DNA from: Bacillota bacterium
GTDB taxonomy: Bacteria; Bacillota; UBA4882; UBA8346
Length of the DNA: 64,000 nucleotides
Assembly (NCBI GenBank): GCA_023429995.1
Contig: JAEZCE010000005.1
Coordinates: forward strand, 55,336 to 119,335
Direction: 5' to 3'
Under the pieces are notes generated by a model, which made no database searches, was not told where the DNA came from, and saw nothing but the letters and a program-made list of their open reading frames with translations. Every line of letters starts with the position of its first letter. Position 1 is the first letter of the stretch. This document shows, in pieces, positions 28,377-37,708 of the stretch. The translations under genes and the position numbers were made by a program.

Positions 28377-28892
28377 ATGACTAAAATGGTACAACAGAAT
28401 ATCGTGTTAATCGGCATGCCGGGCGCGGGAAAAAGCACCATCGGGGTCATGCTTGCCAAAACCCTGGGTATGGTTTTCGTGGACACGGATTTATTGATTC
28501 AGGAAAAGGCCGGCCGTCTATTGCAAGAAATCATCGTTCAAGACGGGGTGACCGCATTTTTAAGGTTGGAGGAAAATGTAATTTGTGAGTTGCAGGCAAC
28601 CCAATCGGTGATTGCCACCGGGGGCAGCGCGGTCTATAGCAAGAGAGCCGTGGATCATTTAAAGGACACCGGTCTGCTGGTTTATTTGAATCTTCCTTAT
28701 GATGAAATCGAGCGCAGGATTGATAATATGTCCACCCGGGGGATAGCCATCGAACAAGGCCGCACTTTACGGGATTTATATGATGAACGGATAGTCTTGT
28801 ATGAAAAGTATGCCGACCTGATTGTGGATTGTTACGCTTCAACTATGGAAGAAGTGGTCCTTAAAATGGTCAACGCTTTGAAAGCAATCTAG
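28377..28892 (+). CDS. Shikimate kinase family protein
   Basis: 171 residues. P-loop GMPGAGKST (residues 13-21), the DTD motif VDTDLLIQEKAG with the shikimate-site Asp, an Arg in FLRLEE, an ATGG loop and a lid-Arg region RGIAIEQGRTLRDLYDER. The normal GGG of the substrate loop reads GGS here (ATGGSAV). Shikimate kinase phosphorylates the 3-hydroxyl of shikimate with ATP in aromatic amino-acid synthesis. It stands alone, not with other aro genes, so a related small-molecule kinase is possible. Start could also be the ATG at 28386. Confidence 0.85.
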   Translation: MTKMVQQNIVLIGMPGAGKSTIGVMLAKTLGMVFVDTDLLIQEKAGRLLQEIIVQDGVTAFLRLEENVICELQATQSVIATGGSAVYSKRAVDHLKDTGLLVYLNLPYDEIERRIDNMSTRGIAIEQGRTLRDLYDERIVLYEKYADLIVDCYASTMEEVVLKMVNALKAI

Positions 28893-28951
28893 TAGAGTTC
28901 TCAATCCCCGATACGTGGGTAGCAAGAATTTAAGGAGGGGGCTCCAAGTGG

Positions 28952-29401
28952 ATGGATATCGCCGAATATATCGCAAAATCAGTTCATGAGTCCTATTGGG
29001 AAAAGGATATCAATTGCGCCTGCACAACCCTGACGGTTTTAGCAGACCTTTTGGGAATCACCCTTCATGAGCAGGTGCTGAATGCGGGAACCGGGATGCA
29101 CGGGGCTGGGGGGTTTCGGGCCCAGTGCGGATTGGTGGAGGGCGGGTTGATGATGATTGGAGTTTACTTTTCAGCAGAGGGGAAAGGGGCGGAGGAAATT
29201 GCGGATGCCTGTTACCGGTATGGGGAAAGCTTTCAGAAAAGATTCGCCTCGCTCCTCTGCAGGGATTTGCGGCCGGGCGGTTTCCGGGAGGACGATCCGC
29301 CCCATCGTTGCGAAGAACTAACCCAAAGGGCCATTCGGTTTACGTATCAGTTTTTGGTGGAATGGAAGAAGGAACTTCAATCAAATACCGATTTAAAATA
29401 A
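28952..29401 (+). CDS. C_GCAxxG_C_C family protein
   Basis: 149 residues with AAGGAGGGGG upstream. Conserved cysteine/glycine pattern of the family (named for C-GCAxxG-C-C) is visible: NCACTTL near residue 22, GTGMHGAGGFRAQCGLVEGG, SLLCRDLRPGGF and HRCEELTQ. These proteins are thought to be redox or metal linked (often beside ferredoxins or thioredoxins) but no reaction is established. The first family cysteine motif is replaced by CAC here. No signal peptide. A small hairpin terminator overlaps the stop. Confidence 0.82.
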   Translation: MDIAEYIAKSVHESYWEKDINCACTTLTVLADLLGITLHEQVLNAGTGMHGAGGFRAQCGLVEGGLMMIGVYFSAEGKGAEEIADACYRYGESFQKRFASLLCRDLRPGGFREDDPPHRCEELTQRAIRFTYQFLVEWKKELQSNTDLK

Positions 29402-29425
29402 GGACTTTGTGGTCCTTTTATTTTT
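29401..29425 (+). terminator. Terminator after C_GCAxxG_C_C gene
   Basis: AGGAC-TTTGTG-GTCCT followed by TTTATTTTT. Confidence 0.6.
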
Positions 29426-29545
29426 ACCGAGGGTTTCGCAAAGTAGAATATAGGCGAAAATGTTTGTGAGTTTTTGTTATAAAGCAGGAATTGATGAAAT
29501 ATTTGGATAATTATATGTTAAACAGTAAAACATTGTTGTCGTAAA

Positions 29546-31564
29546 GTGAGCGCTGTAACATTGAACATTTTTAGATTTCGGAAACAGAAGCAACCTAATT
29601 TAAATATATTTGGCATCTATATTTTTGTTATTGTCATAACTGATTTAGTTTTTTACCCTTTATTTCCTTTCTTATTAAATTATCCACCCGGATCTATCAA
29701 CACTCAATTTGATAAAGAATTTTCAAAAATCCTATATTATCAGCAATATATTGTGATCAATCTTCTCATTATGATTGTAGGATATATTTGCTTAAAATTT
29801 ATTTTTAGGGGTGTTGATAATTGGAATTACATTGTTCAAATTCTCAAATCTAACGATATAACTGAAATTAATAAAATTAGAAAAAGAAGTTTAACTATAC
29901 CTCACATTGTTTATGTTTTACAAATATTTGTGCCGATATTTATTATTGGATTTTTATTTGTTGTCTTGGGCATGATTGATATTGCTGATGTAAAGCTTTA
30001 TATGATTTCAATTGTGGGATTAAATTTGACTGGGGAGATTTCTTATTTATTTTCTAAAAAATATTTTCGGCAAGTCTTAAAATATACTTATTTGGAAAAC
30101 TCCGTATTAAAAGCAACTCGAATCGGACTACGATTTAAAGTAATTCTACAGATATTTCCCTTATTTTTGTTTTCGATTTTGTTTATTTCCTGGATTGGAC
30201 AATCCGGCTTAATTAGAGAAAAAGGGGATGCGCTTTTTAAAAGTTATCAGCGTGAACTTCAAATGATATCTGTTAGATACCCATCTATTCAGAGTCGAGA
30301 CCAGATGAACGATCTTTTTAGTTTATTGGAAACTGATAACAAAAACGACATTACTTTTTATATTGATCCGGAAGGCAAATATAAAACCAGTGATAATTCA
30401 GGATTAAGTAAATTTTTTTTAAAATATACCCGGGAGTTGGCATTTAAATATCATGGGCATACTTATGACTATTATGGCTCAAACATTCAAGGCGCAGTCA
30501 TTAAATTGAAGGGAGTAAATGGTGATTGGATTTTTGGTATAAAGTATGTGGTGGGTTCTTCAAAAAACATATTTTTATTTTTTATAAGCATTATGGCAAT
30601 ATCTATTTTTGCGGTACTGATAATATTATACTTTGCAAGAACCCTAGCAGACGATATTGCCTTAATCGCTTCCGGTCTTACGGAGATTGCGGAAGGGTCG
30701 GAAGCTGATTTGAACAAGAAAATTGCCGTTATCTCCAATGACGAACTCGGAGATTTGGCAATAGCTTTCAATAAAGTTCAAGAGCGTGAAAAAAAATATG
30801 TCGAGGATATTCAAAAACAACAGAGTATGATTGTTGAGCAGGAACGCCTAGCTTCTCTGGGGCAAATGATCAGCGGTATTACCCATAACTTAAAAACCCC
30901 AATTATGTCGCTTTCGGTTGGCATTGCATCGATTAAAAAATTGGTTGCCGAGTATCAGGCATCGATTGGCGATCGGCGTGTAACTTCGGAGGATCACCGT
31001 GAAATCGCCGGGGAAATGGAAGCCTGGCTTAATGAAATGACGCCCTGTTGTACTTATATGTCTGATGTCTTAACTACTATTAAAGGACAGATTGTATTGG
31101 GGAATCATTCAATGGCTTCCAGTTTTACCCCCAGGGAATTAATGAAACGGCTTGAAATTTTAACCGATTATGAACTGAACAAATCCGGCTGTAACATACG
31201 ATATAATCTAAATGTAAATTCGGATTTGGAAATACATGGAGAAGTTAGCGACTTAGTCCAGGTGTTGGAGAATTTAGTTTCGAATGCAATTCAATCATAT
31301 GAAGGAGAAAAAGGATCCATTGAATTTAATATGACTCATAAGGATGCAGCGCTGGAGTTTTGTATCCGTGACTGTGGCAAAGGTATCCCTGAAGAGCTCC
31401 AATCCAAATTGTTCAGAGAAATAATTACTACCAAGGGAAAAAAAGGAACCGGGCTGGGTTTATATATATCCTATGCCATTATTAAGGGAAAATTCGGTGG
31501 AGAGCTTTGGTTTGAACCTTCCCCAGAGCATGGCGCTACTTTTTATATTTCAATACCCATTTGA
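29546..31564 (+). CDS. Polytopic membrane sensor histidine kinase
   Basis: 672 residues from a GTG without a clear ribosome site. Five hydrophobic segments lie in the first 225 residues (for example FGIYIFVIVITDLVFYPLF and LQIFPLFLFSILFISWI), then an extracytoplasmic loop of about 110 residues, a sixth segment FLFFISIMAISIFAVLIILY and a HAMP-like linker. HisKA has the phospho-accepting His near residue 447 (MISGITHNLKTPIMSLSV). The ATPase domain has VLENLVSNAIQSYEG, DCGKGIP and GTGLGLYISYAI. The first half is very AT-rich (29641-29700 has 17 G/C in 60 by hand count), unlike genes to the left. The LuxR-type regulator at 36535 is the nearest candidate partner, on the far side of the NRPS gene. 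Confidence 0.9.
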   Translation: MSAVTLNIFRFRKQKQPNLNIFGIYIFVIVITDLVFYPLFPFLLNYPPGSINTQFDKEFSKILYYQQYIVINLLIMIVGYICLKFIFRGVDNWNYIVQILKSNDITEINKIRKRSLTIPHIVYVLQIFVPIFIIGFLFVVLGMIDIADVKLYMISIVGLNLTGEISYLFSKKYFRQVLKYTYLENSVLKATRIGLRFKVILQIFPLFLFSILFISWIGQSGLIREKGDALFKSYQRELQMISVRYPSIQSRDQMNDLFSLLETDNKNDITFYIDPEGKYKTSDNSGLSKFFLKYTRELAFKYHGHTYDYYGSNIQGAVIKLKGVNGDWIFGIKYVVGSSKNIFLFFISIMAISIFAVLIILYFARTLADDIALIASGLTEIAEGSEADLNKKIAVISNDELGDLAIAFNKVQEREKKYVEDIQKQQSMIVEQERLASLGQMISGITHNLKTPIMSLSVGIASIKKLVAEYQASIGDRRVTSEDHREIAGEMEAWLNEMTPCCTYMSDVLTTIKGQIVLGNHSMASSFTPRELMKRLEILTDYELNKSGCNIRYNLNVNSDLEIHGEVSDLVQVLENLVSNAIQSYEGEKGSIEFNMTHKDAALEFCIRDCGKGIPEELQSKLFREIITTKGKKGTGLGLYISYAIIKGKFGGELWFEPSPEHGATFYISIPI

Positions 31565-31649
31565 AATTGAATAGGAATGATTCGTTTGGAATGAATCGGT
31601 AGGAGTTTCTGTAAAACATCTATTTTGAAAAAGAAATGACCATTCAATT

Positions 31650-31680
31650 GACCTGGAATTTTTCCGGGTCTTTATTTTTA
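31650..31680 (+). terminator. Terminator after the histidine kinase gene
   Basis: GACCTGGAA-TTT-TTCCGGGTC stem followed by TTTATTTTT. Confidence 0.8.
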
Positions 31681-31863
31681 TAAAAGATAAATGGATAGGA
31701 AATAAATATTTTTAACATTTCCAAACGAAAATTCAAGAGATATCTCAGTAATGTTATTAATTTGAAGTTATGTTACAATTAATATTGAGAGTAAACAAAA
31801 TTAGAGAAAAAGACCCAAATAAATTGTTTGATTGGGAAATTATTCAAAAAAGGGGGGAACGAT

Positions 31864-32070
31864 TTGCGTGTCCATCAGAAAAAAACTTCATTGACACCGG
31901 AAGATTTAAATACCACTATTTTTGATACTCAGACCGACTTTAAAAGGATCTATGAAGACATAAAAAATTATGTCGTGTTTAAGAACAGCATCACAACCAA
32001 TTCCAATGCTCGTTTGGCATATATGGATGTTTTGGATTACATGGAAAAGCTTTCGGTCAGAAGCAGGTAA
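31864..32070 (+). CDS. Small protein preceding the NRPS gene
   Basis: 68 residues from a TTG at 31864 that follows GGGGGG by 6 nt; an upstream TTG at 31828 has no such site. Sequence LRVHQKKTSLTPEDLNTTIF and onward is soluble and mostly helical, with no cysteine or recognised motif. Its stop is 26 bp before the NRPS start, so it is probably in the same transcript. It is not an MbtH homologue: the NxE...SxWP-type MbtH motifs are absent. Function unknown. Confidence 0.65.
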   Translation: MRVHQKKTSLTPEDLNTTIFDTQTDFKRIYEDIKNYVVFKNSITTNSNARLAYMDVLDYMEKLSVRSR

Positions 32071-32096
32071 AATAAAAATAATTTAGGGGGGAAGGA

Positions 32097-32354
32097 ATGA
32101 TGAAATATTATCCATTAACCTATGCCCAAAGGGCGATCTGGAATGTTGAAAAATTTGTTTCAAATACTAGCATAAATAATAATGCCGGCGCTTTACTTTT
32201 TAATGAGGAGTTGGATTTTAAAGTATTAGAACAAGCCTTTAACGTGGTAATAAAAAAAACGACGCTTTGCGAATTCGTTTTAAAATTGAAAACGGGGAAC
32301 CAGTACAATATGTTTCCGATTACCGACACTATCGGCCTGATTTTTTTGATTTAA
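32097..32354 (+). pseudogene. N-terminal part of the NRPS condensation domain, split off by a frameshift
   Basis: 85-residue frame from an ATG after GGGGGGAAGG. Residues 1-53 (YYPLTYAQRAIWNVEKFV through EQAFNVVIKK) are the start of a condensation domain, whose C1 motif is LTYAQRAIW. At the A8 run 32252-32259 the homology moves to the next frame: nine A would give IKKNDALRIRF, the conserved C2 region, and fuse this segment to the 1391-residue frame at 32267. The tail from about residue 54 is therefore meaningless. Either a real mutation, transcriptional slippage on the A-run, or an assembly error. Confidence 0.8.
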
Positions 32355-35300
32355 CCTCTGAAACCGACAATCAACGGTTTTTTAAGATTCAGCAAGAGTT
32401 CACCGATATAGCGTTTTCGATCATCGATTCTCCCCTTTTTTATACCGCTTTTTTTAAATTGGCTACAGGATCAGGATTATATTTCAAACAGCATCACTTG
32501 ATCTCTGATGCTTGGTCTGTAATACTAAGTGGCGATAAGACTTTCGATTATTATTGGAAAATAAAGAAGGGAGAAGATCTGAACAGTCAAGAACCTTCTT
32601 TTATTGAATATTTAGATGAAGAAAGAAAATATGTAACTTCTAAACGTTTTGAACTTAATAAAGCTTTTTGGAATGCAGAAATAAAGTTATATCCCGAGTT
32701 TATATATTTAAAGAATAGATCCGGTCAATATTCGACCTGTGCAAAACGAATAAGTCTAAATATCTCTAAAGATATCTCATTAAAAATTACTCAGCTTTGC
32801 CAGGAAAAACGGGTTTCAATTTTAGTCTTGTTTACAGCATTATTTTTCATTTATATCAATAAAATTACCTCGAATAAAAGAATAGCTTTCGGAACAACAG
32901 TTCTTAATCGTACCAATTACAAAGAAAAAAATACGTTAGGTATGTTTATTAATACGATACCTATTTTATTGCATCTCGATTATGATATGCAATTTATAAA
33001 TTTTCTCTTTTCGATAGCCTGCAAGTGGAAGAGTCTCTTACATAACTCGCATTATCCCCAAGATTTATTAACCGAAGATCACCGGAATCAACATAAAACG
33101 AATGAAGATTTGTTTGATATAACTATAACTTATCAAAATGCTATTCATCGTCACTTAGAAGGATTTAATGAAGCCAAAAGTTATTGGTACCCATATGGTT
33201 ATCAAATTAACTCATTAAATCTTAACATTAGTGATAGAGAAAATTTGAATAGTTATGTAATCGACTACGATTATTTAGTCGAACTATTCACCGCCGCCGA
33301 AATAGAAGACCTCCACCATCATTTGATGCACCTTCTCCAAGACGTCTTGAATCATCCGGCGAAGCCCATTTCTGAGTTGGAGTTGACGTCCCCGGCGGAA
33401 AAACAGCGGCTGCTCTTGGAATTCAATACCTCCCCGATGAGATTATCTTCCCCCGACCGGTTGCTGCATCAATTTTTTGAAGTGCAAGCCTTTCAAAACC
33501 CGGACCATGTCGCTATAATCTTTGGCGAAGAGCGGATCGCCTATGGTGCGTTGAACCGGAAAGCCAATCAGATCGCCCGGATGCTCCGGAAGAAGGGTAT
33601 CAAGCCCAATTCCATCGTTGGACTGATGGTTGAACGGTCGCCGGAAATGCTCTACGGGATTTTAGGGATTTTAAAGGCCGGCGGGGCTTATCTACCCCTC
33701 GATCCCGATTTCCCCCGGGGCAGGGTGAAATATATTTTGGAGGATAGCCGTTGTGATATTTTGCTCACCAATGATTTTTTAATCGGCAAAACCACCTGGC
33801 AAGGGGAAATCGTAAATTTCAACGCCGCCCGGGATATTGAAGACGGTTCCAACCCGGGGAATCTAAATGGTCCCAGTGATTTGGCGTATGTCATTTACAC
33901 TTCCGGTTCTACCGGCCAGCCCAAAGGGGTAATGGTCGAGCATGGTTCGATTGTCAATACGGTCAATTGGCGGATGTATCATTATCATTTTACTGCCGGG
34001 GATGTTTTATTGCAGATTCCACCCTATAATTTCGACAGTTCGGTGGAAGATATTTTTTCCTTTTTAAGCGTCGGGGCCCCGATCGTGATGATCGAACAAG
34101 CAAAACGGCTGGATTTAATGTATGTAAGGGAACTGATTACCCGGCATCAGGTGACCCATTTTTTAGTGACCCCGCTATTCTATCATACGATGCTGGATGA
34201 GATAGCTCCCGGCTTAATCCGTTTATCCAGCGTCACGGTGGCGGGGGAAAATTTCCATTTGAACTTGGTGAAAAAACATTTTCAAAAATTGCCTTCGGTG
34301 AAGTTGTACAATGAATACGGGCCGACTGAGAATAGCGTTTGCTCTACGGTGTATCAATTTACCCCGCAAGACCGGGAAATATTGATCGGCAAACCGATTT
34401 CCAATTGTCAATGTTATGTATTGAGTCCGGATCTCAATTTACAGCCAGTTGGGATTCCTGGGGAACTATATCTGGGAGGAATGGGACTGGCCCGGGGATA
34501 TGTAGCCAATTCCCAACTGACCGCTGAGAAATTTGTTTTTGTGAAGGCTATCGGAGAACGTTTGTACCGCACCGGCGATTTGGTAAAATGGACTGCGGAA
34601 GGCAATTTGCAATTTATCGAAAGAGTTGACAATCAAGTCAAAATTCGTGGTTTTCGTATCGAGCCCGGCGAGATTGAGTTTCAGTTAATCAATCATCCCG
34701 CTGTCGTGGAAACAGTGGTTATGGCCCGTGAAGACGGGGAGGGGAATCAATTTTTGTGCGCTTATGTTGTTTCGGATCAAAGACCAACGACCGCGGAGTT
34801 GAAAGGATTTTTATCCAAAAGCCTGCCGGGCTATATGATACCGTCCCAATATGTATTTTTGGATAAATTACCGCTGACCCCTAACGGGAAAATTGATAAG
34901 AAAGCCCTGCCTGCTCCGGCCGATGAACCGAAAGTCGGTTACGCGCCGCCTGAAAATGAAGTGGAAAAGAAATTAGCAGCCTACTGGCAAGAGATTTTAG
35001 GAGGAAATACTCCAATCGGGACGATGGATAATTTTTTTGAAATCGGCGGTGATTCATTGGCCGTTATCAAAATTTTAACCATGAGCTATAACCAGCAATG
35101 GGATCTTACCGTCCAGGATTTTTACCGGTATAATACCATTAAGGACCTGGCCGCAATGATCATCTCCCGCAGTCAGGATGAAAAATCAACGGTGGAAACC
35201 AGGGAAAGTTCCGATATCGCTAAACCAAAGACGGAATCTTTCTCTTTGCGCGGGCCGCTGGTTGTCCCTGTCAAAACGGCCACTCCCAGGACGGTCCGCA

Positions 35301-36442
35301 ATCTGTTATTAACGGGGGCTACCGGTTTTCTGGGAATTCATATTCTGTTCGAATTATTGCAACAAAACGACATTCGGATTTGTGCTTTAGTCCGCGGTAA
35401 AAACAGGGAAAGCGCCGAATCCCGCTTATATGAAATCCTAAAGTTTTATTTTCCGCAGATTCATCCGTGGGTTTTTAACCAGAAGGTTATGGTGGTCAGC
35501 GGAGATATTACTTTTGAAAAATTTGGGTTGCCGGAGGAGGAATACCGGGAACTTCGGAAGAAAATCGATACGGTGGTTCACGCGGCTGCGCTTGTAAAAC
35601 ATTATGGCGATTTTGAAGAATTCCGGCGAACCAATATTCTGGGAGTTCAAAATATCCTTCAGTTTAGCAAAGGAAAAGCTTTATTCCACATTTCCACCAC
35701 CAGTGTGGCCGGAGATTATGCCAAACAGGAACGGCGAAATTTACACTTCAACGAAAACAGTCTGGATATCGGCCAGAATCTTGGCGGAAATTGTTATGTT
35801 GAAAGTAAATTGGAAGCGGAAAAAATAATTTTACGGTACATTCAGGATGGTTTCCAGACGACGATCTTCAGGGTAGGTAATCTTACCGGCAGGTATGCGG
35901 ATGGATTCTTTCAAATGAATATTCAGGACAATAAATTTTACCAAATTCTTAAATCCCTGATTGAGCTTTCAACCATTCCCAAGTCCGTGGCTAAAAAAGA
36001 CCTTGAGTTCACTCCGGTGGATTTGTGCAGTAAGGCGATTGTAAAACTTCTGCTGGTGGAAGAGAGCATAGGTAAGACATTTCACCTGATGAATCAACAC
36101 GGGATTAAAATAAAAAATTTAACAAGAATGCTGTTTGAAATGGGTTATAAAGTCGATATTGTTAGGGATGAAATTTTTTATCAATATCTTCAGGAGCGGT
36201 TGCGCGAAAATAATGTCGATACTCTGGTGGGTCTGGTGCCTGATTTGCAAAAGGGTGTCTTACATTATCATACTTCCGTCAAGGTGGATTCCCGGGCTTC
36301 AATCGCAGCCTTAAAACAGCTGGATTTTGAGTGGTCCCTCATCGATGAGGCTTATATTAAGAAAGTTTTTTCCTATATGGAATCGACCGGGTTTATCAAA
36401 AAGTTGCCGAAAGATTTGCCGAAAGAAATATTGAGAAAGTGA
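32267..36442 (+). CDS. Single-module NRPS, C-A-T-thioester reductase (5' end in another frame)
   Basis: 1391 residues here; about 1448 if joined to the frame starting at 32097. Domains in order: condensation with HHLISDAWS near residue 76 (the active-site HHxxxD is intact, the usual following G is A); adenylation from about 390, with A3 YTSGSTGQPKG at 544, A5 NEYGPTE at 682, YRTGDL, GFRIEPGEIE and A10 NGKIDKKAL; thiolation with GGDSLAV, phosphopantetheine Ser at 930; reductase from about 1012 with NADP motif TGATGFLG at 1016 and the SDR-like Tyr/Lys pair CYVESKLEAE. Such a module would condense an acyl or aminoacyl donor with one amino acid and release it as an aldehyde or alcohol. My reading of the specificity pocket (D-S-E-V-T-A-E-V-C-K) matches no code I can assign with confidence. 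The C domain is AT-rich, the rest is not, with a sharp change near 33285. Confidence 0.93.
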   Translation: MRIRFKIENGEPVQYVSDYRHYRPDFFDLTSETDNQRFFKIQQEFTDIAFSIIDSPLFYTAFFKLATGSGLYFKQHHLISDAWSVILSGDKTFDYYWKIKKGEDLNSQEPSFIEYLDEERKYVTSKRFELNKAFWNAEIKLYPEFIYLKNRSGQYSTCAKRISLNISKDISLKITQLCQEKRVSILVLFTALFFIYINKITSNKRIAFGTTVLNRTNYKEKNTLGMFINTIPILLHLDYDMQFINFLFSIACKWKSLLHNSHYPQDLLTEDHRNQHKTNEDLFDITITYQNAIHRHLEGFNEAKSYWYPYGYQINSLNLNISDRENLNSYVIDYDYLVELFTAAEIEDLHHHLMHLLQDVLNHPAKPISELELTSPAEKQRLLLEFNTSPMRLSSPDRLLHQFFEVQAFQNPDHVAIIFGEERIAYGALNRKANQIARMLRKKGIKPNSIVGLMVERSPEMLYGILGILKAGGAYLPLDPDFPRGRVKYILEDSRCDILLTNDFLIGKTTWQGEIVNFNAARDIEDGSNPGNLNGPSDLAYVIYTSGSTGQPKGVMVEHGSIVNTVNWRMYHYHFTAGDVLLQIPPYNFDSSVEDIFSFLSVGAPIVMIEQAKRLDLMYVRELITRHQVTHFLVTPLFYHTMLDEIAPGLIRLSSVTVAGENFHLNLVKKHFQKLPSVKLYNEYGPTENSVCSTVYQFTPQDREILIGKPISNCQCYVLSPDLNLQPVGIPGELYLGGMGLARGYVANSQLTAEKFVFVKAIGERLYRTGDLVKWTAEGNLQFIERVDNQVKIRGFRIEPGEIEFQLINHPAVVETVVMAREDGEGNQFLCAYVVSDQRPTTAELKGFLSKSLPGYMIPSQYVFLDKLPLTPNGKIDKKALPAPADEPKVGYAPPENEVEKKLAAYWQEILGGNTPIGTMDNFFEIGGDSLAVIKILTMSYNQQWDLTVQDFYRYNTIKDLAAMIISRSQDEKSTVETRESSDIAKPKTESFSLRGPLVVPVKTATPRTVRNLLLTGATGFLGIHILFELLQQNDIRICALVRGKNRESAESRLYEILKFYFPQIHPWVFNQKVMVVSGDITFEKFGLPEEEYRELRKKIDTVVHAAALVKHYGDFEEFRRTNILGVQNILQFSKGKALFHISTTSVAGDYAKQERRNLHFNENSLDIGQNLGGNCYVESKLEAEKIILRYIQDGFQTTIFRVGNLTGRYADGFFQMNIQDNKFYQILKSLIELSTIPKSVAKKDLEFTPVDLCSKAIVKLLLVEESIGKTFHLMNQHGIKIKNLTRMLFEMGYKVDIVRDEIFYQYLQERLRENNVDTLVGLVPDLQKGVLHYHTSVKVDSRASIAALKQLDFEWSLIDEAYIKKVFSYMESTGFIKKLPKDLPKEILRK

Positions 36443-36534
36443 ATCCGTGATAATTATAAGTATCAAAAAATAATCTCCCGCAAGGGTCGGCGAGATGAAG
36501 GTAAAATGTAAAGATATACGGATGGGAGGCTAAT

Positions 36535-37146
36535 ATGGACGGGCATATTCGAATTTTGATCATTGAAGATGAACCATCATGGCAGAACTTAATCACCCAT
36601 CAATTGAATTCAGACCCGGAGTTTTTGGTAGTCGGTATTGCGGAAAAGGTCGAACAGGCGATTCAATTGGGAAAAATTATGGAATATGAATTTGCAATTA
36701 TCGATCTACAACTGGATCGAACGGCTGAGGATGGTTTTGTTGTGTATCATGCTCTTAAGAAAGAACGTGATTTTCAGGGGATTTTTTTAACCAACAATGA
36801 AAATCCCAAGACGATGTATGATGCTTTTTTACAGGGAGGATACTCTTATATCCCCAAAACCTATTTAAACGTCCTGCCGCAAACGATCCGCTATTTTCAT
36901 GAAAATCCGGTCCCCAATCTGATGATGAAAACCATTCAAGACCGGGTGAAGGAGTTCCGCCTTATCGACCTGACCGGCGCTGAAAAAAATGTTTTTAGTT
37001 TGCTAAATCAGGGTTTCAAACCCAGCGACATTTCGACCCAGTTAAATATCTCCGTATACACAGTCCGTTCCCATATTAAAAATGTGCTGAAGAAATTAGG
37101 CGCCAATAATTATCAGGATGCTTTGAAAAAACTTTTTCCGAATTAA
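36535..37146 (+). CDS. Response regulator, receiver plus LuxR helix-turn-helix
   Basis: 203 residues. Receiver residues 1-120 with EDE acidic pair, phospho-acceptor Asp57 in AIIDLQLD, the switch Thr (FLTNN) and Lys (YIPKTY). The LuxR/NarL DNA-binding domain at about 143-198 reads LTGAEKNVFSLLNQGFKPSD then VYTVRSHIKNVLKKLGA. It lies 92 bp downstream of the NRPS gene on the same strand and could be the output partner of the orphan kinase at 29546, giving a kinase-NRPS-regulator cluster. The partnership is inference. Confidence 0.93.
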   Translation: MDGHIRILIIEDEPSWQNLITHQLNSDPEFLVVGIAEKVEQAIQLGKIMEYEFAIIDLQLDRTAEDGFVVYHALKKERDFQGIFLTNNENPKTMYDAFLQGGYSYIPKTYLNVLPQTIRYFHENPVPNLMMKTIQDRVKEFRLIDLTGAEKNVFSLLNQGFKPSDISTQLNISVYTVRSHIKNVLKKLGANNYQDALKKLFPN

Positions 37147-37157
37147 TTGATAAAAAT

Positions 37158-37193
37158 CAGCAGTACAAATAGCTGCTGGTTTTTTATTTTTTT
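37158..37193 (+). terminator. Terminator after the response regulator
   Basis: CAGCAG-N9-CTGCTG stem followed by TTTTTTATTTTTTT. Confidence 0.75.
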
Positions 37194-37380
37194 GTTCGGC
37201 TATGGATTTCATTTGTGATTCAGTTCATAAATTAGGTATTTTTTTTACCCAATTTTCGATTGCATGAGGAAATTTGGTAATAATTTTGATTATTAACAGC
37301 GAATAATAAATCAGTTATAATGGGTCTAATGGGAAAAATGTAAAATTATTACACGAATTGACGAAAAATCCAATAAGGCG

Positions 37381-37647
37381 GTGGATAGGATGTTACAGAT
37401 GACGAATATTAATATCTCCCAAGAAGATGGTATTTATGAATTGTCCAAGATTTTACAGGAATTAAGAAATTTAAAGGCTCTGGCTAAGGATGAAATTTTA
37501 CTGAGAGACTATAAGATTTACATTCGGGACATCCAACGGTTTTTAAAAAAGGCCTCCCAGAAAGTTTTAGCAGCGGAAGATATTCAGGTTTATATTGATG
37601 ACTATCAACAAGTCCTTCAAATGGCTAAATTAGATGAGATAAAATAG
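37381..37647 (+). CDS. Small helical protein of unknown function
   Basis: 88 residues from GTG at 37381; in-frame ATGs at 37390 and 37399 are equally plausible starts because ribosome-site matches are weak. The sequence is predicted helical with heptad-like spacing (LSKILQELRNLKALAKDEIL, IYIRDIQRFLKKASQKVL, YIDDYQQVLQMAKLDEIK). No motif, signal or membrane segment. It stands alone between two terminator-like structures. Confidence 0.6.
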   Translation: MDRMLQMTNINISQEDGIYELSKILQELRNLKALAKDEILLRDYKIYIRDIQRFLKKASQKVLAAEDIQVYIDDYQQVLQMAKLDEIK

Positions 37648-37708
37648 GGGAGTTAGACTGGGCCGGGAAAATCGATGAACAGTCACGTTTATTGCATGGG
37701 ACATTATC

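Noticed and set aside
31864..32070. MbtH-like partner of the NRPS
   Set aside because: The conserved MbtH residues and length pattern are absent.
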